The notes: generated by a model from the letters alone, not told the origin. A stretch of 64,000 nt of DNA from Zobellia uliginosa (GCF_018860745.1 NZ_JAHKPY010000012.1:62001-126000), one strand, 5' to 3'; counted from the stretch's first letter, positions 18,299 to 27,440 are shown. A program made the numbers and translations.

Positions 18299-19183
18299 TT
18301 ATTTTACTTTTTCTACATTCTGCTCAGTTGCTTTTGGCGAAGAATTTGTTGTGAGTTTATTAAAACTTACATTAATCCCCATACCAACCCACAGGTCGCC
18401 TTCATATCTCCAATTGACATCACTATCCGCTCTACCCAAATTGTCCATCCCGATAAATATACCAACATTCACAAATTGGGCTGCTTTAATTACGCCACCA
18501 AAGGAAAAGGTAAAGGCCGATGCAGTTCTAGGTGCCGCAACATCACTATTTTTTTCAGTAAGGTTAATCTCTGTTAACCCCAGACCAAAAGAGGCATCAA
18601 ACCAAGATTCTTTATTATATTTTGAACCGAACCCCACTATAAAATTGGCCTGAAGAGAGAGACTCGATTCAAAGTCGAAATTATCATCTCCACCAATCCC
18701 TCTTAATCTAAAAGGAACTGTGTAAGCCCCTGCTGAAAACCCCTTAAAACGTTTATAAATTTGCCTTGTAATATTCTCATATTCATTTACGTCCATCGAG
18801 AATATATATTCTTTTGTAGGGTCAGATGCATCAGGAGAATTATATGTATTAAAGGCCGATGATGTAGCTTCTCTAAATCTCCAATATTTAAAATATGCTT
18901 TACCTTTTTTTTCATAGAGGTAGGTTGTTTTATAGCCTTTTATAACAGGAACCCTATCAGTATCTCCATTTACTCTGACTTGTGAAGTAAAGGATTTAGA
19001 GAGCATGGTCGTAAACTCATGACTACTATTTTTAATCAAAGCAATAGTGTCACTTTCTTTGACAAATAGAAGCTTTGTGTTTTTGGTCCCGCTTAGAGAA
19101 TTACTGCTGGATTTGGGAGTGGTTTGAGCGAATATCATTTGAACGCATAACGAAAACGTACAAAAGAGAAATACATCTTTCAT
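18299..19183 (-). CDS. Exported protein, probable outer membrane beta-barrel
   Basis: A clear signal peptide ('MKDVFLFCTFSLCVQMIFAQ') is followed by 275 residues of glycine- and aromatic-rich beta strands ('SSLSLQANFIVGFGSKY', 'WFDASFGLGLTEINL', 'AFTFSFGGVIKAAQFVNVGIFIGMDNLG', 'WVGMGINVSFNKL'). That pattern fits a small outer-membrane barrel. The C-terminus has a short polar tail instead of the usual terminal Phe. No family is recognised. It is flanked by the 96-bp direct repeats, so it may belong to a mobile or duplicated cassette. Confidence 0.7.
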   Translation of the reverse strand: MKDVFLFCTFSLCVQMIFAQTTPKSSSNSLSGTKNTKLLFVKESDTIALIKNSSHEFTTMLSKSFTSQVRVNGDTDRVPVIKGYKTTYLYEKKGKAYFKYWRFREATSSAFNTYNSPDASDPTKEYIFSMDVNEYENITRQIYKRFKGFSAGAYTVPFRLRGIGGDDNFDFESSLSLQANFIVGFGSKYNKESWFDASFGLGLTEINLTEKNSDVAAPRTASAFTFSFGGVIKAAQFVNVGIFIGMDNLGRADSDVNWRYEGDLWVGMGINVSFNKLTTNSSPKATEQNVEKVK

Positions 19184-19362
19184 ATCACTTGATTTTAGTT
19201 GAAAAACTGATGGGGGGGAACTGATGGGGGGAAGTACTTTATCCTAAAAATAATAATTTTTCTATAATTGATCAATATACACTTAAGATATTTACAAAAA
19301 ATCATAAGCTTTTACCTACAAAACTTCCTTATAATCTGGATTAAATAAAAGTTTTTTTATGT

Positions 19363-19458
19363 TACAGATTTCTGTAATTATAGAATTATATAAATGTATA
19401 ACTTGTGAGAAAAAAGTTTCTTTTTATTCTCATTCTTCCGTTACTTTCGAAAACCAAG
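19363..19458. repeat. 96-bp direct repeat, right copy, upstream region of the type IIG gene
   Basis: The repeat ends 16 bases before the ATG of the restriction-modification gene, so it covers that gene's promoter/leader. Here the dyad reads TTACAGA-TT-TCTGTAA (19362-19377), a perfect 7-base inverted repeat that could be an operator. Confidence 0.9.
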
Positions 19459-19474
19459 CTCAATTTTATAATTC

Positions 19475-22400
19475 ATGGCCTTATTTCAGTCTTCAGTTCT
19501 TAAATCACACCTTGCACTACTTGACTCCTCAGAAGTTGAAAAAGCATATAAAAAGTATCAAAAATATTTCTGGAACACCACGATTCAAGAAAACATAAAA
19601 AGCGCTAAAGAAGAGCAGTACCAAGCAACTTTCTTAAATGAGCTCTTTGTGAATATTTTGGGGTATACTTTGTTTCCTAGCCCCAACCCTAACCTTACCA
19701 CAGAGTTCAAAAATCAGAAAAACGCTCGTAAGGCAGATGGTGCTATTCTTAAAGACGGGTTAGCAATTGGGGTCATTGAGTTAAAAGGCACCAAAACAAA
19801 GGACCTTGAAAGTATACGTAGACAAGCCTTTGACTATAAAGCAAATCAAAAAGGATGCGTGTATGTGGTAACCTCCAACTTTGAAAAATTACGGTTTTAC
19901 ATTAATGATGCTACGGAATTTGAAGAGTTTGATTTATTTGCACTTTCTCAAGAGCGGTTCCAACTACTTTATTTATGTCTTCACATAGACAAAGTGCTTA
20001 AAAACGTTCCCTTAAAAATTAAGGAAGCTTCAATTGTAGAAGAAGAACAGATTACAAAGGACTTTTACAAAGATTACTCTTTATTCAAAAGAGAACTTTA
20101 TCGTGACCTGGTTAAAAGAAATGCTAGGACAGTAAAGGCAAAGTTAAGTGGGGCAACACTTCCTGAAAACCAAGAAGATATTTTACGGCTTGAGAAAAAC
20201 GTAAAATTAACCTTGTTCAAGAAATCTCAAAAACTGATTGATAGATTTCTTTTTATCTTTTTTGCCGAAGATAGAATGCTATTACCCTCTAACTCTACGC
20301 TACAAATACTGAACAAATGGAAGGACGATTGGGATTTTGGTGATGAACGCCACTTATACGACCTTTTTAAGCAGTATTTTAATTATTTAGACCTAGGGCG
20401 AAAGGGAACAGAGAAACGTTCTGAAATCTACGCATACAATGGCGGACTCTTTAAACCTGATGCTATTTTAGATGCTGTAGAAATAGATAGTGAAATGTTG
20501 CATAAATATGCGCTAAAACTATCTAACTATGATTTTGAGAGCCAGGTAGATGTGAACATTCTAGGTCACATCTTTGAAAACTCGTTAAATGAAATTGAGA
20601 GTATCAATGCCGAAATTGAAGGTGGCAATTTTGACAAACAAACTAGTAAGCGTAAAAAAGATGGTGTTTTCTATACCCCAAAATACATAACCAAATATAT
20701 TGTAGAAAATACCGTAGGTAAATTATGTAATGAAAAGAAAACAACACTAGGTTTTGCCGAAGAAGAATATTTTAAAGGACGTAAAAACCGAAACAAATCT
20801 ACCATTGAAAAACTTATAACCATCCTTGATACCTACCGTGATTGGTTACTAGAAATAACTATTTGTGACCCTGCTTGTGGTTCAGGCGCATTTCTGAATC
20901 AAGCCCTTGATTATCTCATAAAGGAGCATCAATATATAGATGAGCTTAAAACCAAGGTTCTGGGTGGTGGATTCCAATTTCCGGATATTGAGAATACCAT
21001 ATTAGAGAATAATATCTATGGTGTAGACCTTAATGAAGAATCAGTGGAGATTGCTAAACTATCCCTTTGGTTACGTACCGCACAACCACGACGCAAGCTC
21101 AATGATTTAAGCAGTAACATAAAATGTGGCAATAGCCTAATAGATAGTAAAAGTGTTGCCGGAGATAAGGCATTTCATTGGGAAACCGCTTTTTCTAAAG
21201 TGTTTAAAAAAGGTGGTTTTGATGTTGTTATTGGGAATCCACCATATGTCAGACACGAACTTTTTACTGAAATTAAGCCATTCTTGGACTCTAACTATGA
21301 GGTTTATCATGGCCAGGCTGATTTGTATGTCTATTTCTTTGAAAAGGGAATTGATATTTTAAAAAACAATGGCCTCTTCAGTATCATAGTAGCAAACAAG
21401 TGGTTAAAAGTTTCATATGCAGAAGAATTAAGAAATTGGATGCTTAAAGTTCAGGTTAATGAAATAATTGATTTTGGCGATTTACCTGTTTTTTCAGATG
21501 CATCTGCTTATCCTTGTATAATAACATTAGAGAACTCTGAAGTTAAAAAAGACATTGAAGTTACGACAGTTGAAAATTTAAACTTTTTTAGTCTAAATGA
21601 CTATGTATTATCAAAGAAGTATTATGTAGATCAAATTGACTTAACTAAAGATTCTTGGAGTCTAGTTAATAAGAATCAAGCAAATCTGTTGAAAAAATTA
21701 AACAGTACCAAATCTACATTACATTCATATACAAAAGGTATTATTCGAAGAGGTATCGTAACAGGAATGAATGAGGCGTTTGTTATAAATGAATCCACCA
21801 AAAAAAGGCTAATACAAGAACATCAGTCTAGTAGTGAAATTATCAAACCTTTTCTTGCTGGAAGGAACATCAATAAATATTCAATTCAATTTAACAATAC
21901 CTATGTAATCTTCACTAGACGTGGAATTGATATTGATAATTATCCCGCCGTCAAATCTTATCTAGAGACATTTAGGAAACGCCTAGAGCCAAAACCAAAA
22001 GATTGGAAAGGAAATTGGCAAGGCCGGAAAATGGGCACATATGAATGGTACGAAATTCAGGATAGCATTGATTATTATAAAGAGTTTGAAAGAGGAAAAA
22101 TAATTTACCCTAATATTTGTAATGAACCTAGTTTTTGCCTTGACAATGAGAACTTTTATACGAACCAAAAATGTTTCATTATTCCAATTGAAGACCAAGC
22201 ATTACTTGGGGTGATGAACAGTAGTGTTTTTAGTTTTCTATTTGAAATGAACCTACCAAAATTACGTGGTGGTTATTATGAACCTAGTTATGTCCACATC
22301 AAACATTTTCCACTCCCACTTTTTAATGATCGGATAACAGAGGAACTGGAAGAATCGGTCGTTAATATTTCAGGATTAAATAAAAATTTAAGTAACCTAA

Positions 22401-22777
22401 TTAAGAAATTTGTGTCTTATATATCTTTTAAATTTTCATTACTAAAATTTTCTCGAAAACTTGAAAACTGGCACGATTTAGATTTCAACAACTTCATTAA
22501 AGAGCTAAACAAAGCCATAAAAGCCACTAATAATCAACGTGCTAAAGATGCCGTTATTAATTTAGGAGAAGCTGGTAAAGAAACAACACCTTACGAGGTT
22601 ATTCTACCACTTTCTAAAAAAGATGAGTTTGAATGGATCGAGCTCTTTGAGGAAAACAAAAAGAAAGCCGAAGAGTTGCAAGCTCAAATAAACCAAACTG
22701 AGAAAGAGATTGATGCAATGGTTTATGAGTTGTATGGGTTGACTGAGGAGGAAATTAAAATTGTGGAGAATAGTTAA
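19475..22777 (+). CDS. Type IIG restriction-modification enzyme (single-chain nuclease-methyltransferase, Eco57I-like)
   Basis: The 1100-residue protein joins three parts. The N-terminus carries a PD-(D/E)xK nuclease core (Asp88 in 'KADGAI', then Glu102-Leu-Lys104 in 'GVIELKGTK'). An N6-adenine methyltransferase has motif I DPACGSG at 465-471 and motif IV NPPY at 588-591. A C-terminal TaqI-type specificity domain follows ('YVIFTRRGIDIDNYPAVKSYLE', 'FPLPLF') with a coiled-coil tail. It acts in the cytoplasm, cutting unmodified DNA and methylating its own site; the recognition sequence cannot be read. No separate specificity gene is needed. The 96-bp repeat with its dyad lies just upstream. Domain order and length fit an anti-phage role. 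Confidence 0.92.
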   Translation: MALFQSSVLKSHLALLDSSEVEKAYKKYQKYFWNTTIQENIKSAKEEQYQATFLNELFVNILGYTLFPSPNPNLTTEFKNQKNARKADGAILKDGLAIGVIELKGTKTKDLESIRRQAFDYKANQKGCVYVVTSNFEKLRFYINDATEFEEFDLFALSQERFQLLYLCLHIDKVLKNVPLKIKEASIVEEEQITKDFYKDYSLFKRELYRDLVKRNARTVKAKLSGATLPENQEDILRLEKNVKLTLFKKSQKLIDRFLFIFFAEDRMLLPSNSTLQILNKWKDDWDFGDERHLYDLFKQYFNYLDLGRKGTEKRSEIYAYNGGLFKPDAILDAVEIDSEMLHKYALKLSNYDFESQVDVNILGHIFENSLNEIESINAEIEGGNFDKQTSKRKKDGVFYTPKYITKYIVENTVGKLCNEKKTTLGFAEEEYFKGRKNRNKSTIEKLITILDTYRDWLLEITICDPACGSGAFLNQALDYLIKEHQYIDELKTKVLGGGFQFPDIENTILENNIYGVDLNEESVEIAKLSLWLRTAQPRRKLNDLSSNIKCGNSLIDSKSVAGDKAFHWETAFSKVFKKGGFDVVIGNPPYVRHELFTEIKPFLDSNYEVYHGQADLYVYFFEKGIDILKNNGLFSIIVANKWLKVSYAEELRNWMLKVQVNEIIDFGDLPVFSDASAYPCIITLENSEVKKDIEVTTVENLNFFSLNDYVLSKKYYVDQIDLTKDSWSLVNKNQANLLKKLNSTKSTLHSYTKGIIRRGIVTGMNEAFVINESTKKRLIQEHQSSSEIIKPFLAGRNINKYSIQFNNTYVIFTRRGIDIDNYPAVKSYLETFRKRLEPKPKDWKGNWQGRKMGTYEWYEIQDSIDYYKEFERGKIIYPNICNEPSFCLDNENFYTNQKCFIIPIEDQALLGVMNSSVFSFLFEMNLPKLRGGYYEPSYVHIKHFPLPLFNDRITEELEESVVNISGLNKNLSNLIKKFVSYISFKFSLLKFSRKLENWHDLDFNNFIKELNKAIKATNNQRAKDAVINLGEAGKETTPYEVILPLSKKDEFEWIELFEENKKKAEELQAQINQTEKEIDAMVYELYGLTEEEIKIVENS

Positions 22778-22814
22778 TAAAATATACAATGTAATTAATA
22801 AAATTTACCAGACC

Positions 22815-23531
22815 ATGAACGAAGATACTTATAAGATAGGAGATGTAGTTACGTTAAAGTCTCACCCGTTGGCATTTCAACCTAATGGAGAGATAGACGC
22901 ATACGTAAATCAAATCCCTCCTTTTATGTGTATTAAAGAGATTCACATTGAGAAAAAGAAAATATTATTTAGTAAAGAGAAAGAAGATGCAAAAATTGCG
23001 GATTATGTCAAGTATCTATGTACCTATTTCAATCAACATAGAATGATATTTGAAGAAAAATATGTTTATCATGATTTTTTAATACCACTTAAAGATATAG
23101 TTTTCCATAACAATGATGAAAAACTTCAAGATAATCACGTAATACTGTCAGAAGAAACTTCTAAATATTCCATAGCTAAATACAAATTTGGTGAAAGAGT
23201 TTTTTTTAAAACCTATAAGTTAGAAAAAAGAAAAAAATTTAAGACAGCCGGTCACGATCGTAATTCAACAACTAAAACAACGATGACCCATACCTCTCCT
23301 GCATTTGTATTGAGTGGTTTTAAACCAAACGATCAAAAAAATATTTACAATCAAAAAGACGGTAAAATACAACGTGAATGTTCGAAAGAATTATATAAAA
23401 TTACATGGTATAATGCATATCAAGAAAAGTTTTCGGAAGAATATTTACCCGCTGAATTTCTAACGGACGACTTGCGAATTTACCAATCCATAAAAAATGG
23501 AATTGTACCATTATCGAAAGATAAAAGTTAA
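22815..23531 (+). CDS. Hypothetical protein with N-terminal SH3-like (DUF2158-like) segment
   Basis: I place the start at ATG 22815 (238 residues), 37 bases after the type IIG stop; an in-frame TTG at 22761 would overlap the preceding gene. The N-terminus 'YKIGDVVTLKSHP' resembles the small SH3-like DUF2158 fold, and 'KFGERVFFKTY' later in the chain looks like a second such strand pair. No enzymatic motif, signal peptide or membrane helix is seen. Same strand and short spacing suggest co-transcription with the restriction-modification gene. A nucleic-acid- or protein-binding accessory role is a guess. Confidence 0.7.
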   Translation: MNEDTYKIGDVVTLKSHPLAFQPNGEIDAYVNQIPPFMCIKEIHIEKKKILFSKEKEDAKIADYVKYLCTYFNQHRMIFEEKYVYHDFLIPLKDIVFHNNDEKLQDNHVILSEETSKYSIAKYKFGERVFFKTYKLEKRKKFKTAGHDRNSTTKTTMTHTSPAFVLSGFKPNDQKNIYNQKDGKIQRECSKELYKITWYNAYQEKFSEEYLPAEFLTDDLRIYQSIKNGIVPLSKDKS

Positions 23532-23946
23532 ATTCATTAAATTTGAAAGCAAATAGGAAGCTCTTTACATTTAAAAGTAACATCTACTGTACCGTGGTGA
23601 GGTAAAACTCCAATCAATCAGACCTTTAGTAATTTAAGGGGATAATAAATACGTAGATTGATTTTAGCGTACCATTTCCAAGTAAATGTCAACTCCATCG
23701 ATGGATTCAACATTTACTACTATTGGTATAGACAGCAGAATTAAGGCATACAGCGATTTCTGGTAGTGTTTCTTCATATTTAGGAACCTTAAGGTAAGCG
23801 ATGACATTATGACTTCTATTAACTGTTGCATCAAGAACCGTAACAACAAAAAGTGAACCGAGAATTCGGTTAGTGGTACAACTAATTTTATTTAGTGTTA
23901 TGTACTTTTAGTTAACTAGCTTTGAGAGCTTCCTTATTTTTAGTCT
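23532..23946 (+). ncRNA. Structured non-coding leader of the reverse transcriptase gene (candidate RNA)
   Basis: 415 bases without a convincing gene precede the RT. They hold a long imperfect hairpin (23681-23718), an ACCTTAAGGT palindrome (23786-23795) and an AACCG/CGGTT hairpin (23856-23871). Several defence-associated RTs use an RNA encoded just upstream of the RT as template; this position fits, but the assignment is inference. A 62-codon open stretch on the - strand has no Met start and is not called. Confidence 0.35.
23681..23718. repeat. 38-base hairpin-forming inverted repeat upstream of the RT
   Basis: Outer arms AGTAAATGT (23681-23689) and ACATTTACT (23710-23718) enclose a symmetrical 4/4 internal loop and the palindrome TCCATCGATGGA (23694-23705). 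Confidence 0.7.
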
Positions 23947-25461
23947 ATGCACAACATACCTTCAACTAAAAAGGACTGGTTTAAAGACCGCGGTTATCTT
24001 CATTTAACTAATAGAATTAGTAAACGAGATAAAGAAAAAGTCTTTAATTATATCTCCAATCCTGATAAAGTTAAAAAGCATAAATTTTCACCTTTCATTT
24101 TAAAACAAACAGACACAAGACGATATAAATATTCTCAAGATTTAAATCGGAAATCGCATAAAGCCGTAGATGACAAAGGGCAAATTACATCTAATTCTAA
24201 AGTGCGCCCCATAATGTATGCTACGCACATTGATTCTCATATTTATTCTTATTACTCCCACAAAATCATTCAATTAAAATACGAGAAATACCTAGAAATC
24301 GATAGCGAATTAAATTCAAGCGTCACTGCTTACAGACAAATTATCAGTGATGATAAAGTGCGCTTTAAATACAATGTAGACTTCGCAAAAGAAGTCTTTG
24401 ATGAAATTAAGGATAGAAAAGATTGCTCTGTTTTAGCCTTTGACATAGAAAATTTCTTCCCCTCATTAAATCATAGTCAATTAAAAAATATATGGTGTCA
24501 CATATTAGGTACAAAAAGCCTGCCCCGAGATCATTACACCGTATTTAAATCAATAACAAATTTCAGCTATTTTTTTTATGATGATTTGCGTGAGAGACGC
24601 AAAGGAAATTTAAACGAAAAAAACATTAGTAACCTTAAAAATATAGGGAAATTTCAATTTTTCGGAAATTATCAAGATTTTAAGGAGACTGGAATTCAGG
24701 TATATAAAAATCAAAAGAAAAGAGAAGGGATGATCTCCGGGATTCCTCAAGGACTACCTATTAGCGCAATGCTAGCAAATTTGTATATGCTTCCTTTCGA
24801 TAAAAACATCGTTAACAAACTAGTCAGGTTACGAAATTGCTACTACAGGAGGTACTCGGACGATTTAGTTTTAATATGCCATAACGACGATTTAGATTTG
24901 GCGGAAAAAATAGTTAGGGATGAAATATCTAAAATTAAACTAACGATTTCCAAAGCTAAGACCGAAAAGTTTAATTTTAAAACTGTTAATAATCGGTTGG
25001 AGTGTTTCAAAATCAAAAACGAACAAATCATTCCAAATTCGTACTTACAATATCTCGGCTTTGATTTTTATGGACACAAAACTTTAATTAAATCTGCTAA
25101 TGTTAGCAGATTTTATCGTGAAATGAAAGAAAGCATTGCTATGAAAGCTAAGCGAGTTAAAGCTGTTCAAGAAAAACAACTTACTGAAGACGCTATTATT
25201 TTTAAAAGAAAAATATATAGACTCTATAGTTTTAAAGGTATTAAATCGAGAAAAACCCCTGCTATAAAAATCACTTTTGAGGAAGGTAAACTTATCAAAA
25301 AAAACTACTCACGGAAGTACAGAGGTAATTTTGTTAAATACGCATATCGAGCATCTGATATTATGGAGGCTCCGGAAATAAAAAGGCAGCTAAGACGTCA
25401 TATGCTCATACTAAAGAAGTACAGTACAAATTTTAATTTTGACAATTCCCCGAAAATATAA
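23947..25461 (+). CDS. Stand-alone reverse transcriptase of the defence-associated (DRT/'unknown group') type
   Basis: The 504-residue protein has the RT motifs in order: motif A 'LAFDIENFFPSL' with Asp166, motif B 'GIPQGLPISAMLANLYM' (265 on), and the catalytic box Tyr303-Ser-Asp305-Asp306, then 'LQYLGFDF' (motif D/E). There is no maturase, HNH or integrase domain, so it is not a group II intron protein, and no msr/msd pair typical of a retron is obvious. The N-terminus ('VRPIMYATHIDSHIYSYY') resembles what I recall of DRT-type antiviral RTs, perhaps class 2; the class is not certain. The C-terminal ~130 residues are basic and could bind RNA. It lies downstream of the type IIG gene pair and near an integrase. 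Confidence 0.85.
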   Translation: MHNIPSTKKDWFKDRGYLHLTNRISKRDKEKVFNYISNPDKVKKHKFSPFILKQTDTRRYKYSQDLNRKSHKAVDDKGQITSNSKVRPIMYATHIDSHIYSYYSHKIIQLKYEKYLEIDSELNSSVTAYRQIISDDKVRFKYNVDFAKEVFDEIKDRKDCSVLAFDIENFFPSLNHSQLKNIWCHILGTKSLPRDHYTVFKSITNFSYFFYDDLRERRKGNLNEKNISNLKNIGKFQFFGNYQDFKETGIQVYKNQKKREGMISGIPQGLPISAMLANLYMLPFDKNIVNKLVRLRNCYYRRYSDDLVLICHNDDLDLAEKIVRDEISKIKLTISKAKTEKFNFKTVNNRLECFKIKNEQIIPNSYLQYLGFDFYGHKTLIKSANVSRFYREMKESIAMKAKRVKAVQEKQLTEDAIIFKRKIYRLYSFKGIKSRKTPAIKITFEEGKLIKKNYSRKYRGNFVKYAYRASDIMEAPEIKRQLRRHMLILKKYSTNFNFDNSPKI

Positions 25462-25502
25462 GGTTTAGGAGTACTATTGAAGTATTAATCTAACTTATAA
25501 AC

Positions 25503-25691
25503 TTAACCAAACTGTAAAGACTTGAGTTCCTTTAACTGTTGGGTATCCATACCGCCGTACTTGCGCTTCCAGCTATAAAAGGTACCTGTGGTTATACCCT
25601 TGTCACGACAGATGTCGGTGACCTTCATTCCTGAATCGTACTGTTGGAGCATAGATACTATCTGTGCTTCGGTAAATCTGCTTTTCTTCAT
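25503..25691 (-). pseudogene. IS3-family transposase OrfA remnant
   Basis: The 62 residues match the N-terminal helix-turn-helix of IS3-family OrfA ('KKSRFTEAQIVSMLQQYDSGMKVTDICRDKGITTGTFYSWKRKYGGM'). It stops after 'QLKELKSLQFG', about 25 residues before the leucine-zipper end expected for OrfA. There is no OrfB and there are no terminal inverted repeats, so it is a decayed IS fragment. Confidence 0.85.
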
Positions 25692-25723
25692 AATCTAAAA
25701 ATAGTTGATTTTTAAACTGTTTG

Positions 25724-25759
25724 AAAAACAGGGAAGCCTTCAAAAACAGGGAAGCCTTC
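25724..25759. repeat. Exact tandem duplication of an 18-base unit
   Basis: AAAAACAGGGAAGCCTTC occurs twice head to tail, upstream of the IS3 remnant. It may be replication slippage or an IS-associated scar. Confidence 0.9.
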
Positions 25760-25784
25760 ATAATTATATATATTATTAAGTTTC

Positions 25785-25802
25785 TATATGTTAAAACATA
25801 TA
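25785..25802. promoter_or_regulatory. Palindrome matching the hip operators
   Basis: TATATG-TTAAAA-CATATA has the same half-sites and 6-base spacing as the two dyads upstream of the hipB gene (34849-34870 and 34888-34911). It lies just past the integrase stop codon, where an operator is unexpected. Confidence 0.45.
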
Positions 25803-25803
25803 A

Positions 25804-27036
25804 TTAAATATTGAAAACTGAATTAATTGCGGTAATTCGAGCTGTATTATCCACCTGATGATATTGATTAAATGACTTTATATCTGTGTGGCCACTAATA
25901 CTCATAATAGTTTTGTCTGCAATACCTTTGTTACGCATTATGGTAATGAAACTCCTTCTGGCAGTATGTGTCGAAATGCGCTCATAAAAAGGTTTTACAA
26001 ACCTTTCTTGGACCACACCTTTAGTTCTTGAATATTCTACATCATGATCAAATCCCATCTTTTGGATAACCACCTTTATAGCATCATTCTGCTTTTGATT
26101 GGAAATTAAAGGGAGTCGATAATCATACTTTTTTAATATGTCAATCGCAATTTGCGACATAGGAATAAGACGAGTAGCTTTGGTAGTATTCTTCTCTTCT
26201 TTCAACATAATACAATTTGATGCAGTAACAACCCTCTTGTTTATTAGTTTTAACTCTCCATATCTCATACCTGTCAGGCATTGAAAAACAAAGGCATCTC
26301 TAACCTTCTCTAGATGAAAAGTACCTACTGGAGTTTTATATAATTCAATAATTTGATCTAGAGTTAAAACTTCCTCTCTTGTCAATACCCTTTGCGGTTT
26401 TTTGAAAGTATTGAAAGTGTTATTATACGAATAATTATTTCTGTACGACCATAGCATAAAAGTCTTAAAAAGCCCCACATTTCTACTGAAAGTGTTCGTA
26501 TAATGATTTTTATACTCGTAACAAAAGTCCGTGAAGTCCGTGAAAAAGGTTTTATTTATTTTACTGAATGTAAGTTTATAGTTATAAACTTGCTCAAATT
26601 CTTGAAGTAGATTTTTAATGTTAGTATAGCGTTTGATGGTAGACTTTTTCCACTCTTTCAGCTTTGTTTTCTCTTCTGTAAACTTATCATATACTTCAAA
26701 AAAAGAGCTAGCCGTATCTACTCTTTGAAAAATCTTATCAAAATGTTCCTTTAACAGGATACTATCAAAGGCTTCTTCACTTCTTTCCCATTGAGAAGTG
26801 ATTGTATCAAACTCGTCTTCAAAGTCTCTTAACCGCTTCAAAATTTTACCTAAACTTCTAGAAACATTCCTACCTGTTCTATAGGGCCATTTATTATCAA
26901 AATCCCAATGCTCCGGTAAAATTGATTTTTGCGTAGAGTACACAAACTTCTTTTTTTCCTGATTGAAGTAACAGGAAAACATAATCAAGGTTTCGGTTTT
27001 GGACTTGGGTTTTCTGAGGTAAAAAGAATATTTCAT
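25804..27036 (-). CDS. Tyrosine recombinase/phage-type integrase
   Basis: About 410 residues. An N-terminal arm-binding domain ('MKYSFYLRKPKSKTETLIMFSCYFNQEKKKFVYST') and a SAM-like core-binding domain precede the catalytic domain. There the tetrad is visible as Arg in 'TGMRYGEL', His-x-x-Arg in 'HTARRSF', a later His in 'SGHTD' and Tyr in 'FNQYHQVD'. This is the family used by Bacteroidota genomic islands and conjugative elements. ATG 27036 is preferred over TTG 27054. The gene starts ~170 bases from a tRNA/tmRNA-like 3' end, which is the usual place for the enzyme that inserted an island. It probably mobilised the defence genes to its left. Confidence 0.92.
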   Translation of the reverse strand: MKYSFYLRKPKSKTETLIMFSCYFNQEKKKFVYSTQKSILPEHWDFDNKWPYRTGRNVSRSLGKILKRLRDFEDEFDTITSQWERSEEAFDSILLKEHFDKIFQRVDTASSFFEVYDKFTEEKTKLKEWKKSTIKRYTNIKNLLQEFEQVYNYKLTFSKINKTFFTDFTDFCYEYKNHYTNTFSRNVGLFKTFMLWSYRNNYSYNNTFNTFKKPQRVLTREEVLTLDQIIELYKTPVGTFHLEKVRDAFVFQCLTGMRYGELKLINKRVVTASNCIMLKEEKNTTKATRLIPMSQIAIDILKKYDYRLPLISNQKQNDAIKVVIQKMGFDHDVEYSRTKGVVQERFVKPFYERISTHTARRSFITIMRNKGIADKTIMSISGHTDIKSFNQYHQVDNTARITAINSVFNI

Positions 27037-27204
27037 AATTTTTAAAAAATTCAATTAATTAATGCGTTGACAAAATCGTTGACAAAAATGTTATATCTGT
27101 ATACTAAAAAAAGTTATAAACAGACATAAAAAACAGAACTAATCAACTGTTTTTTAGAAACATACACATTAAAATTGAATATCTAAAACTATAAGAAAGA
27201 ATAG

Positions 27205-27217
27205 CCTCCGGCTCCAC
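27205..27217 (+). other. Candidate attachment site: tRNA/tmRNA 3'-end-like sequence
   Basis: CCTCCGGCTCCAC resembles the acceptor-stem end of a tmRNA (CCAGCTCCACCA in Bacteroides) or tRNA, and is followed 4 bases later by a strong terminator. No T-arm is found upstream, so only the 3' tail is present, as left behind by integrase-mediated insertion. I did not find the matching second copy in this window. Confidence 0.4.
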
Positions 27218-27221
27218 ATTT

Positions 27222-27252
27222 AAACCCCGTGAACCCTTTGTTTACGGGGTTT
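27222..27252 (+). terminator. Rho-independent terminator after the tRNA/tmRNA-like end
   Basis: AAACCCCGTGAAC (27222-27234) pairs with GTTTACGGGGTTT (27240-27252) with one G-U pair; the stem runs straight into a T-rich tract. The same stem sequence occurs in the terminator at 34932-34964. Confidence 0.85.
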
Positions 27253-27440
27253 TTTATTTTCAAATAAAAACGATACTGCCGTAAAAAACTCAACTAGTTT
27301 AATGTCACATTTTGAAAAATTCAGGCGATTAGAACAGCTTAAAAATACCATACCAATTATTTAGTAGAAAGTATTATTTTTAGAAACATGATGCCCTATA
27401 AAAATATGGCGGTGGTATACTAATCAAAAACAATCGGATT

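Noticed and set aside
23664-23849. 61-codon - strand reading frame upstream of the RT
   Set aside because: No recognisable product, overlaps the palindromic leader, and a second - strand frame over the same bases is equally open; not called as a gene.
23947-25461. Retron or group II intron interpretation of the RT
   Set aside because: No maturase/HNH domain, no intron 5'/3' ends and no convincing msr-msd with a conserved inverted a1/a2 pair.
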